A stretch of 64,000 nt of DNA, taken from NCBI GenBank assembly GCA_963763085.1, contig CAVXNB010000004.1:434001-498000 (forward strand). The letters run 5' to 3'. The DNA comes from CAVXNB01 sp963763085. GTDB taxonomy: Bacteria > Actinomycetota > Acidimicrobiia > Acidimicrobiales > Bog-793. The position numbers were made by a program, and so were the translations under genes. Under the pieces are notes generated by a model, which saw only the letters and a list, made by a program, of their open reading frames with translations, did not search any database and was not told where the DNA came from. Positions 15,646 through 23,201 of this stretch are shown piece after piece. Each line of letters opens with the position of its first letter. Position 1 is the first letter of the stretch.

Positions 15646-16293
15646 TCAGTCGCCGTCTGCCTCCTTCAAGGCCAGCCCCAGTCTTCGCTCCACGCTCCAC
15701 CGGCTCTCGGGGAGGTGGTGCTCACGAGCCCAGCTGACGGTCAGCGCGTCGCTTCCGGCCCCCTCGAGCATCCGTGCCCCGATGCTGTCGTGGGTGAGAT
15801 ACCTGCCGATCCGAGCCTGCCAGTCACGGATAGACAACCGCGACGGCTTTGGGGGCCGGTCATCCTCAGGGGGAGGAACGGCCACGGAGCCCGGGCTGTG
15901 GCCGACCCAAGCCAACACCTTCTCACGGCGAAGCGCGACCGCCGCGACCGTCGCCACGACTCTGCCGAAGGTCCCGAGGCGCGCCTCTGTCTTGCCGACG
16001 TCGTGCAGCAATGCTGCCGCCACAAAGGCGCGAGTCGGTGTGTCGACGGGTCTGCCGTCCGCGCCGCGGAGCAGGTCGATCGCGCGGCGGGCGACCCCGA
16101 TCGCGTGGCGTCGGTCCGCGCCGCTCGAAGCTTCGAACAACTCGGCCTCGGCGGGAAGGAGAAAGCCGACCGCCCAGCCCTGAGCAGATTTCGGCGGTCC
16201 GACTGGGACGAGCGACCCGAAGAAACGGCCGGCCAGGTGCCACAGGGATCCGAATCCGTGGCTTGGCCTCATCCTCGATTTACCGTCTGGCAT
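15646..16293 (-). CDS. HD-domain protein (putative phosphohydrolase)
   Basis: This 215-residue protein has an HD metal-binding pattern: a first histidine in DRRHAIGVA near residue 68, the HD pair in LLHDVGKTEARLG near residue 100, a third histidine in YLTHDSIGARML near residue 168, and EHH near residue 193. Such proteins are usually phosphohydrolases acting on nucleotides or related phosphates; the substrate cannot be told. It starts at ATG 16293 (or ATG 16272) and is convergent with the DedA gene, stop codons 5 bases apart. Confidence 0.75.
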   Translation of the reverse strand: MPDGKSRMRPSHGFGSLWHLAGRFFGSLVPVGPPKSAQGWAVGFLLPAEAELFEASSGADRRHAIGVARRAIDLLRGADGRPVDTPTRAFVAAALLHDVGKTEARLGTFGRVVATVAAVALRREKVLAWVGHSPGSVAVPPPEDDRPPKPSRLSIRDWQARIGRYLTHDSIGARMLEGAGSDALTVSWAREHHLPESRWSVERRLGLALKEADGD

Positions 16294-16421
16294 CCTGGCA
16301 CACCGCCTGAGCTCGTCACCACGAGAACCTAGGCGGATTTACGGGACGCGATGTCACTCGGATGGCTTACAGCGGCCAGAAGCGTCCGACCGGGGGACTC
16401 GGAAGGCTCATCCTGGGCGAT

Positions 16422-17027
16422 TCAATGGCGGAGGGATGCAACGCCCTCCTTCACCCCGTAGCCGAGAAGGACATACCCGGCGGCCGGGTCGGCCCACCAC
16501 CAACCGAGAAAGGCGTTCAGGAGGAGGCCGATGAGTACGGCGGTTGCCAAGAGGCCGTCCACCAAGGTCACGCGCCCTTCGGTTCGTAGGACAGCGTTGT
16601 CGAGGGCCTTTGCTGTTCGGGCCTTTCCCGCGGCGAGGGCGAACATCACGACGGCGGTGGCCGAAATCCAAGCAATACCGAGCGGGCTGCGACCCGGACG
16701 GAAACCGGTCACGAGTACGAGCGTGCTCTGCACAGCCAGGTAGAGCGCAAGAAGCAGGAAGGCACCCCCGATCAGCTGCAGCGCCCGCCGCTCTCGTCCC
16801 CGTCCGGTGCCCGACAACTCCCAGATCACCACCGTGCTGGCGCCGATCTCGATCAACGAGTCCAGCCCGAAGCCCGCCAGAGCGACGGATCGGGCACGAA
16901 GAGCAGCGACCGCCAGCACCGCTATCCCGACTACGTTCCACGCCAGGGTCGCACCTTCGAGCACGAAGCCCCGACGAAGCAACCGCTGGCGATCTGGCAC
17001 CGATTGGGTCGTCCCGGTTTCGCTCAA
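16422..17027 (-). CDS. Small cation-efflux (CDF)-like membrane protein
   Basis: This protein of about 200 residues has five to six membrane helices and resembles the transmembrane part of cation diffusion facilitators, which export divalent metals by proton exchange. The family's second-helix metal site appears as GFGLDSLIE (the usual HSxxD is changed to GLDS), and the fifth-helix site as DGLLATAVL, where the usual D..HD or D..DD is reduced to a single Asp. There is no C-terminal cytoplasmic domain. With incomplete metal sites, transport of zinc or iron should not be assumed. TTG 17027 was picked as start, but GTG 17000 fits equally well; the longer frame to 17117 has an unlikely N terminus. 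Confidence 0.7.
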   Translation of the reverse strand: MSETGTTQSVPDRQRLLRRGFVLEGATLAWNVVGIAVLAVAALRARSVALAGFGLDSLIEIGASTVVIWELSGTGRGRERRALQLIGGAFLLLALYLAVQSTLVLVTGFRPGRSPLGIAWISATAVVMFALAAGKARTAKALDNAVLRTEGRVTLVDGLLATAVLIGLLLNAFLGWWWADPAAGYVLLGYGVKEGVASLRH

Positions 17028-17147
17028 GCTGCAATCCGCCGTCAGGCCGCGATCTGGTCGAGCACGGGCGCAGCCTACGGGACCAGAGCGGCAACGGGGC
17101 TGGCCTGCCAAGATCACGCGAGGAAGAGTCGTCGAGAGGAGATGCGA

Positions 17148-17825
17148 ATGGCCGCCAAGCCCAACGGTGTCCCGCCGAGCCCGGGAGTGCGATTCCTTGT
17201 GTTTTCTGCGTCGCTACGCACAGGATCCCTCAACGGCCGGCTCGCAGAGCTGGCAGTGGCGGCGATCACCGAGCACGGCGGAGAAGTGGACCAGGCAACG
17301 ATGGCCGACTTCGACGCGCCCTCGTTCAATGGCGACGACCAACAGGCGGGCAGGTTCCCGCCGGGTGCCGTCGAGTTCCGTCGTCGCCTCGAGCGTTGCG
17401 ACGCGTTCGTGATCTCTTCACCCGAGTACAACGCTTCCATGCCCGGGGTGCTCAAGAACGCGATCGACTGGGTGTCCCGCTTCCAACCGCAGCCCTTCAA
17501 CGAGCGGCACGGGATGCTTCTGTCCGCATCGCCTTCGATGGTCGGAGGCAACCGGGGTCTGTGGGCGCTGCGGGTGCCGCTCGAACACCTGGGCGCCCGG
17601 GTGTTTCCGGACATGTTCTCGCTCGCGCAGGCTCACAGCGCCTTTGACGCATCGGGGCGGATCGCGGATGTCGAGCTGCAGCGACGTTTCGAGGCCAACG
17701 TCGAAGGATTCATGAGCCTCGTAGAGGCTTCGAAGCACTACCCGTGCGTCAAGAGAGCGTGGGTCGAGTACCTCGGGGAGCATCCCGACCCGGCGCTGAT
17801 CACGGAAGCTCACCAAGCGAACTGA
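17148..17825 (+). CDS. NADPH-dependent FMN reductase family protein
   Basis: This is a flavodoxin-like FMN reductase (225 residues), a family that reduces FMN, quinones or azo compounds with NADPH. Typical features are the phosphate-binding SASLRTGSLNGRLAELA near residue 18, SPEYNASMPGVLKNAIDWVSR near residue 90 (the hallmark SPEYN.S.PG.LKNAIDW of the family), and GGNRGLWALRVPLEHLGA. Of two in-frame ATGs, 17148 is preferred because AGGAG lies six bases before it; 17142 would touch the AGGAG. The gene is divergent from the CDF-like gene and its end overlaps the next gene by 26 bases on the opposite strand. Confidence 0.9.
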   Translation: MAAKPNGVPPSPGVRFLVFSASLRTGSLNGRLAELAVAAITEHGGEVDQATMADFDAPSFNGDDQQAGRFPPGAVEFRRRLERCDAFVISSPEYNASMPGVLKNAIDWVSRFQPQPFNERHGMLLSASPSMVGGNRGLWALRVPLEHLGARVFPDMFSLAQAHSAFDASGRIADVELQRRFEANVEGFMSLVEASKHYPCVKRAWVEYLGEHPDPALITEAHQAN

Positions 17826-18156
17826 CCACCCCTTCCGGGTCTTCGCAGCCCACGATGAGCTCGGCGAAGTCAGCGCCTTCGAGACTTAGCCGCAAGCCTC
17901 GGGGCGTGTCGTGATGGACGACCGCGAACGTCTTGGTCTTGTCTGGCCCACGGTAGAAGGTGCCGATCGCGAATCTCCCTGGCCAGCGCGAGCCGGGAAA
18001 CTTCATTCCGTGGACCTCGTGGATCACGTCAGGGAGAACTTCCAGACCACGCACAGTCGATACGGGCACCCGAATGTCGCCGTGGACGGACTCGGCCTTC
18101 TCGACCGCGCTCAGCGTCAACACGATTTCGTCGCCGTCGCGGCTCAACTCTGCCAC
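17800..18156 (-). CDS. Conserved small hypothetical protein
   Basis: This 118-residue cytosolic protein has the layout of a small actinobacterial family that I recall only as uncharacterised: ELSRDGDEIVLTLSAVEKAESVHGDIRVP at the start, then KTFAVVHHDTPRGLRL and ELIVGCEDPEGVV near the end. The alternating beta strands suggest a PH-like barrel, which is inference. The GTG start at 18156 has GGAAGGAG five bases upstream. It is convergent with, and overlaps by 26 bases, the FMN reductase gene. Confidence 0.8.
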   Translation of the reverse strand: MAELSRDGDEIVLTLSAVEKAESVHGDIRVPVSTVRGLEVLPDVIHEVHGMKFPGSRWPGRFAIGTFYRGPDKTKTFAVVHHDTPRGLRLSLEGADFAELIVGCEDPEGVVSSLGELP

Positions 18157-18238
18157 CTCAGCTCCTTCCGAACGTTTCTTGCCCTGAGGGCCATTGTCGC
18201 TCGAACTGGGTCGTTCCGACCAACGCTTGCTTCGCGAC

Positions 18239-18244
18239 TACGCT
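18239..18244 (+). promoter_or_regulatory. Putative leaderless -10 element (TACGCT)
   Basis: TACGCT ends 8 bases before the ATG at 18253, and no Shine-Dalgarno is present between them. Confidence 0.33.
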
Positions 18245-18252
18245 GCGCGCGC

Positions 18253-19653
18253 ATGGTCAGGCAACGGGCGGCCACGGCGTACTCGATGCTCGTCGCAATC
18301 GCCGCGCTGGCGACGGCGGTTGCGATGCTGGTGCCATCCGCTCCGGCGTCGGGGAGCGCCGCCGGCGGATCGGCACGGCTGCTGAGCGCGCGAACCGGCG
18401 GTGTGGCCGCTCGGCACACCGTCCTTGCTTCGGACGTCGTGGTCGTGCCCGCGGCGACCGTGGGCGCGGATCTGGTCAGCGTCTCGACGGACGGGAGCAC
18501 CTACGTCTTCAAGAGCTCGAAAGGCACGCTGGGCCAGCTGAAGGCGGGCAAGGTGATGCTGCTGCAGGGCTACTCCGTCGGGGTCGTGTCTGCGGTGAAG
18601 AAGACCAAGTCCCGTCTGACCGTGACGACGACGCCGGCGTCGCTCACAGACGTCTTCAAGAACGCGGACATCAACTACTCCCAACACGTCGACTTCAGCA
18701 AGACGTTCGCCAGCCTGGCGCAGGGCACGAGCGAATCGGCGTCGCTCCGAGCCGGGGGCCCTCTTGGCCCGGCGCTGCCCACGCCCGCGGCCGGCCCCCC
18801 CGATCCCAAGGTCGCCCTATCCTTCAGCGGCAAGGGGCCAGGGGACTTTTCCTACGGGATCTCGGTCACCCCGTCGCCGACCAAGTTGAATTGGGCGCTC
18901 ACAGGGTGCGTCGGCGGGTCATTCTTCCCTTCGAAGGAGACTTGCACCAAGGGAGGGACCGGGCTGTCCCTGAACGCAACTCTTTCCGGGTACATCTCGA
19001 AGGCCGACGTTTCTGGTGAGTTCGACATCGCCAACGGGCGGGACGTCAAGAGCACCTACAAGTTCCTGTCGTTCGGCGGCGTGGACTTCGTCTATCAGAT
19101 CCTCCGCGGAGACACCGCCGACAAGAAGTTCGAGTTGCCGGTGCTCCGGATCCCGATCTCCTTCAACGTGCCGTTCACGGTCCTAGGTCTTCCGATGTTG
19201 CTGAAGGTGGGCTTCGCGCTGCTCATCAAGATTGTGGTCAGCGCGAAGGAGTCGGTTATCAACGGAGGCGTGAAATTCACCTACGGCGGACCCGAGAGCG
19301 TCACCGAGTCCGGTGGTTCAGATTCCGTGACGCCGAGCGACGAGAAGATCTCCGGAGAGTTCATCACCGACAAGCCTTCGATCACCCTCGCGTCGTCCGC
19401 GATCGAGGTCGCCACACAGATGAAGGTGGGCATAGGTCCCGGCTTGTCGGTGGCGAACGTCATCGGGTACGGGGACGTGATCGCCGCCCTCGGGCAGGTC
19501 ACTCCCACCGATCCCGAATTGCCCTGTTCGCAGTTCTACCTCGACGTGTCGGGCCACGCCGTGCTGGAGGCCCAGATCGCCAGCTTGAAGGTGACGTCTC
19601 CAACCAAGCAGCTCTTCGACAAGAAGGTCAGTGACACCAAAGCAGACTGCTGA
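18253..19653 (+). CDS. Secreted protein of unknown function
   Basis: This 466-residue protein is not recognised. A basic N terminus and hydrophobic segment (about residues 10-32) ending in Ala-rich sequence form a signal peptide. The mature protein is rich in Ser, Thr, Gly and Val with beta-strand character. A short Pro-rich hinge (about 178-190) separates an N-terminal part from a larger C-terminal part, in which a hydrophobic stretch near 305-335 (VPFTVLGLPMLLKVGFALLIKIVVS) could be a membrane-inserting hairpin. Four cysteines occur in the C-terminal half, in two pairs. No catalytic motif was found. The ATG at 18253 was chosen because it begins the signal peptide and follows a TANNNT box. 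Confidence 0.75.
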   Translation: MVRQRAATAYSMLVAIAALATAVAMLVPSAPASGSAAGGSARLLSARTGGVAARHTVLASDVVVVPAATVGADLVSVSTDGSTYVFKSSKGTLGQLKAGKVMLLQGYSVGVVSAVKKTKSRLTVTTTPASLTDVFKNADINYSQHVDFSKTFASLAQGTSESASLRAGGPLGPALPTPAAGPPDPKVALSFSGKGPGDFSYGISVTPSPTKLNWALTGCVGGSFFPSKETCTKGGTGLSLNATLSGYISKADVSGEFDIANGRDVKSTYKFLSFGGVDFVYQILRGDTADKKFELPVLRIPISFNVPFTVLGLPMLLKVGFALLIKIVVSAKESVINGGVKFTYGGPESVTESGGSDSVTPSDEKISGEFITDKPSITLASSAIEVATQMKVGIGPGLSVANVIGYGDVIAALGQVTPTDPELPCSQFYLDVSGHAVLEAQIASLKVTSPTKQLFDKKVSDTKADC

Positions 19654-19706
19654 TCTTGCACGCCGCCGATCGTGCGCAGGGAAGCAGGGCTGGAACGGAC
19701 GCAGTG

Positions 19707-20684
19707 CTAACGGCGGATCGACGTGTCACCGACGAGGCTGACCGCGGCGCAGAATTCCCGCGTCGCACAGGAGACAGCACTTAGGCCTCGCGTGTCAACC
19801 GTGGTCGCCCGGCTCCAATGCCCGTCTTGCCACGTGTAGGCGGCGCCGGCAGGCTTGCCCTGGGTGTTGATCGCCACGCAGAACGTCGACGCCGGGCAGG
19901 ACACCATCAAGGCGCTGCTCCTCGAAGCCAGGTCCGCGACCCGGTGCCAAACTCCGGATCCTTTGGCGGCGACGTAGCTGAAGACGTCTCCACCGACCGC
20001 GCCGGCAACGCAAAACGAGCTGCTCACGCAAGAGACCGACGTGAAGAACGTCGACGCAGAGACAAACGCCGGCTCACGCCATGCTCCTTTGGTGTAGAGG
20101 AGGGCTTGACCGATCGCGCTCATGGCCATGCAGAAGCCGGCGGTCGGGCAGGAGACCGCGGTCAATGGCCCTGCACCGGTGTGAGTCGCTTTGCTCCAGG
20201 ACTTCCCGTTGAACCTGTAGGCGTCCCCCGCGATGTCGACAAGAGCACAGGACCGCGGCGACGCGCAGGACACCGCGACCGTCGTCCCTCCCGTCTCGGC
20301 ACCGATCTTCGTCGGCCCCTTCCACGAACGTCCGTGGAACACGAACACGTTGCCGAACCGATCGACCGAGACGCAGAACGTCCGACCTGAGCACGAGACC
20401 GCCAGTAGAGAGTCGTCCTTCACCATCGCCGTCGGGCCGTTCTTCTCGGTGGTCCAGGATCTCCCGCCAAAGACGGCGACTGGTTGTCCGGCCGCCATGC
20501 AGAACTTGGTCGAGGGACACGAGACGGTGGTGAAGGCCGACTTCGGCAGGCGCTTCGGTGCGGACCAGCCTCCAGTGGCTGCCGCCAGCCCGGCGCTGAG
20601 AACGGTTGCCAGCACGACAGCCACGCTGACGACGACGAACCGTCCCAAGCGATGGCGGTGCGCCACTGACGACTTCGGGGCCAC
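19707..20684 (-). CDS. Secreted protein with repeated SC(P/A)S..FC propeller-like units
   Basis: This 325-residue exported protein has a signal peptide (about residues 12-37) followed by seven repeats of about 40 residues. Each repeat has the signature VSCPSxxFCxAV with two cysteines four or five residues apart, a small loop, and a W-containing strand. Such repeats are common in exported actinobacterial proteins and are probably blades of a beta-propeller, with the cysteine pairs forming disulfides; binding partner and function are unknown. GTG 20684 is the likely start, because TACAGT lies exactly 6 bases before it; the longer frame to 20888 has an implausible N terminus. Confidence 0.8.
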   Translation of the reverse strand: MAPKSSVAHRHRLGRFVVVSVAVVLATVLSAGLAAATGGWSAPKRLPKSAFTTVSCPSTKFCMAAGQPVAVFGGRSWTTEKNGPTAMVKDDSLLAVSCSGRTFCVSVDRFGNVFVFHGRSWKGPTKIGAETGGTTVAVSCASPRSCALVDIAGDAYRFNGKSWSKATHTGAGPLTAVSCPTAGFCMAMSAIGQALLYTKGAWREPAFVSASTFFTSVSCVSSSFCVAGAVGGDVFSYVAAKGSGVWHRVADLASRSSALMVSCPASTFCVAINTQGKPAGAAYTWQDGHWSRATTVDTRGLSAVSCATREFCAAVSLVGDTSIRR

Positions 20685-20690
20685 GCGCGC

Positions 20691-20696
20691 ACTGTA
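20691..20696 (-). promoter_or_regulatory. Putative leaderless -10 element (TACAGT)
   Basis: On the minus strand TACAGT is followed by six bases and the GTG start at 20684. This is the clearest leaderless layout in the window. Confidence 0.45.
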
Positions 20697-20869
20697 GCCA
20701 TGACGGACTCGGCATGCCGTCGAAAACGGCCCGCCCGAGCGGAACCTCGATCGATCGAGGCCGAGGGGAGGGCGGTACGATGAGTCGATTCTGGAGAGCC
20801 ACTCTCCACCTTCTTCCCCCTGATGCTCGGGGTCCCAGCAAGTTCGAGTCGACGAAAGGCCGAGGATCC

Positions 20870-21580
20870 GTGCCAGAAGGACTGTCATCCACCGAGGTCG
20901 GCAAGGCGATCAGCGAACATGCGAAGGACGCCTCGGAGGGCGAAGAGGCTGCTGAAGAGACGGGACGCGATTGGCTTGCCAGCGTCCTTGAAGCCGTCCT
21001 CCTCTCCATCGTTGCGGTGCTGGCGGCGTGGTCGGGATTCGCGTCGGCGAAATGGGGCACAGAGTCATCGCTCAAGCTGGCGAAGGCCTCGGCGGTGCGA
21101 ACCGAAGCGAATCGGGTCTATCTGAACGGGCTCGAGACATTGAACTTCGATGCCGCGACGTTCAATGCATGGTTCACGGCTTATCTCTTGCACGACCAAG
21201 CAGGCATGAAGGTTGCCGAGAGGCGTTTCCGTGCTCCGTTCGACGTGGCCTTCAAAGCTTGGATTGCCACCCACCCGTTCACGAACCCGAACGCGCCGAA
21301 AGGCCCAACCTATATGCCCCAGTACGTTCAGCCTGGTAAAGCCCCTGCGGCCGCTCTCGACGCCAAGGCCGATGTCTATTACGGGCTCGGGGCCGATGCC
21401 GGCAACAACTCGGACAACTACGTTCGAACCACGGTCTACCTCGCTACCGTCCTCTTCCTGGTCGGCATCGGTGGGCGCTTCAAGGTCCGGGCTGCCCGGA
21501 TCGGGTTGATCTCGGTGGGAGGGGCAATTCTCACGTTTTCGATCGTGCTGCTTATCCTGGCGCCGAAGCCGACGCTGTAG
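20870..21580 (+). CDS. Conserved membrane protein of unknown function
   Basis: This 236-residue protein has a hydrophilic acidic N terminus, one membrane helix (about residues 38-58, VLEAVLLSIVAVLAAWSGFASA), a 110-residue helical extracytoplasmic region with a proline-rich loop (NPNAPKGPTYMPQYVQPGKAP), and two more helices at the C terminus. It resembles an uncharacterised actinobacterial family, recalled from memory, with the same KWGTESS and FNAWFTAY motifs; no function is known. GTG 20870 has GAGGA just upstream and matches where family members begin. An in-frame ATG at 20780 with a strong GGGGAGGG is a real alternative that would add 30 residues. Confidence 0.78.
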   Translation: MPEGLSSTEVGKAISEHAKDASEGEEAAEETGRDWLASVLEAVLLSIVAVLAAWSGFASAKWGTESSLKLAKASAVRTEANRVYLNGLETLNFDAATFNAWFTAYLLHDQAGMKVAERRFRAPFDVAFKAWIATHPFTNPNAPKGPTYMPQYVQPGKAPAAALDAKADVYYGLGADAGNNSDNYVRTTVYLATVLFLVGIGGRFKVRAARIGLISVGGAILTFSIVLLILAPKPTL

Positions 21581-21590
21581 GCGGCTCGGC

Positions 21591-23066
21591 TCAGAGGCCG
21601 CTCTGCGCGACGATCCGTCCCGACGCCGCTGCCGCCTCGAGGGTGTGGAAGTCGCGTTCGTTCTGGTCGGCATAGACCGACGCGAACTCGGCGAGTGCCT
21701 GGTCGAAGACGGGCGCACCGCCTAGATAGGCGCCCATGGCTATAGCGTCGCCCGAGCGGGCGTGTGCTCGGGCGAGCGTCCAGGCGCACAGCTCGCCGTA
21801 GATCTGCATGCCGTTGGGCTTCATGGCCTCGATGTCGAGGGAGAACTTCCAGTCCCACAGCTGTCGGATGTAGAAGTCATGGGGTTTCCCGTCCAGCCAG
21901 CTCTCGGCGCGGGCCCAGCCGAGGAAGATGTCGCTGGCAGCCTGGATCAGTCGCTGGCCCGCGACGACCCGCTCACCTTCGTTCTCGTGCGTGCTGGCAC
22001 CGGCAAAGGCGGCCAACACTGACGGCTGGGCCTCCTTGAGTTGCAAGAACAGTGGATCAGTCCCTTCCGGGTTCTGAAACAGAAAGATCCAGCACCGCGT
22101 TCCCACGCTGCCGACGCCGACCACTTTGCGGGCCATGTCGGCGAGCCGATACCGCTGGAACAGGAACCGTCGATCGCCTTGGAGGCTTCGGCGGTACTGC
22201 GCGAAGAGCTCCTCCACTTGTGCCTCGAAACCCGCCCGGTCCTCCTCCGCGTGCAAGAGGTGAGAAGCGGGCATGATCAGCGGCGGATCGGCGATGATGC
22301 GCACCTGCCCATCGATTTCGCCGCACAGCTTGGAAAAGGCGAGCATGCTGTCGCGTGTATGCGCTTTGGCGAGCGCCTGGGCCACACGCTTGCGGCTGAG
22401 CATTGTCATCTGGGGCAAGAACTCCTTTTGCACCAGGTCCAGGTCTGCGCGTATATACCAGAGGTCCAGGTTTCTCATGGTTGCAAATGTCCGCATCGCC
22501 TCCCGGTAGCGCCTCCCGGCAGCAGTCACGATCTGGCGGCGTTGGGCGCGGGTGAACCCGTTCTCGCGTGCGGCCACCTCGATGCTTGCGGCCAGTCGCT
22601 TGATATCCCACTCCCAAGGGCCGGGCAGTGTCTCGTCGAAGTCGTTGACAGAGAAGAGGAACCTTCGCTCGGGTGTGGCGAAGATGCCGAAGTTGGACAG
22701 GTGAGCGTCACCGCACGCCTGTACGACCAGCCCGGACGAGGGTGTCGTGGCGAGGTCGCTCGCCATCGGCAGGGCTGCCCCACGGAAGTAAGTGAAGGGT
22801 GATACCAGCATCCGACCGTAACGGATCGGCACCAGCTCCGGCAGGCGGGCCGGCGCCTGCTCTTCCAGGAGACCAACGGGATCCCGCCGACCGGCGGAGG
22901 AGTCGAACACCGCCTGGCTCTCCCGCGGCACCGCCTTCCGTGCCGCCTTGCCGCGGGCGACACGTGCCGCCTTGGTCAGGTGTCCTACTTCCTCGTCCAA
23001 CCGGGCACCTCCGGCCCTCATGGCACCCGTGACCCTCGGAGATCCGTCGACCCTCAGATCAGCCAT
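21591..23066 (-). CDS. DUF2252 family protein (second copy)
   Basis: This 491-residue member of DUF2252 is a paralogue of the protein at 11168-12604. The same blocks are present: IRYGRMLVSPFTYFRGAA near residue 80, ACGDAHLSNFGIF near residue 117, NDFDETLPGPWEWD, KAHTRDSMLAFSKL, RKVVGVGSVGTR near residue 313 and RAHARSGDAIA near residue 442. The GDAHLSNFG and DFDE loops suggest a kinase-like fold of unknown substrate. It is convergent with the preceding membrane protein (10 bases between stops) and divergent from the flippase-like gene at 23202. Confidence 0.88.
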   Translation of the reverse strand: MADLRVDGSPRVTGAMRAGGARLDEEVGHLTKAARVARGKAARKAVPRESQAVFDSSAGRRDPVGLLEEQAPARLPELVPIRYGRMLVSPFTYFRGAALPMASDLATTPSSGLVVQACGDAHLSNFGIFATPERRFLFSVNDFDETLPGPWEWDIKRLAASIEVAARENGFTRAQRRQIVTAAGRRYREAMRTFATMRNLDLWYIRADLDLVQKEFLPQMTMLSRKRVAQALAKAHTRDSMLAFSKLCGEIDGQVRIIADPPLIMPASHLLHAEEDRAGFEAQVEELFAQYRRSLQGDRRFLFQRYRLADMARKVVGVGSVGTRCWIFLFQNPEGTDPLFLQLKEAQPSVLAAFAGASTHENEGERVVAGQRLIQAASDIFLGWARAESWLDGKPHDFYIRQLWDWKFSLDIEAMKPNGMQIYGELCAWTLARAHARSGDAIAMGAYLGGAPVFDQALAEFASVYADQNERDFHTLEAAAASGRIVAQSGL

Positions 23067-23201
23067 GACAACCTCGTCTCCGCGAGCGGGAACATCTCGA
23101 TTTCCGCCGCCTCCCGGGGATTATGTCGCCTGCACGACGCCCCAGTCGAGCCGACTAGGCACAGCGAGCTCGGCAGTGCCGAAGCCTAGGCTGAGCCGAT
23201 C

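Noticed and set aside
16408..17647. Long alternative frames around the CDF-like and FMN reductase genes
   Set aside because: Products are Arg/Pro/Ser-rich, typical of wrong-frame translation of GC-rich DNA.
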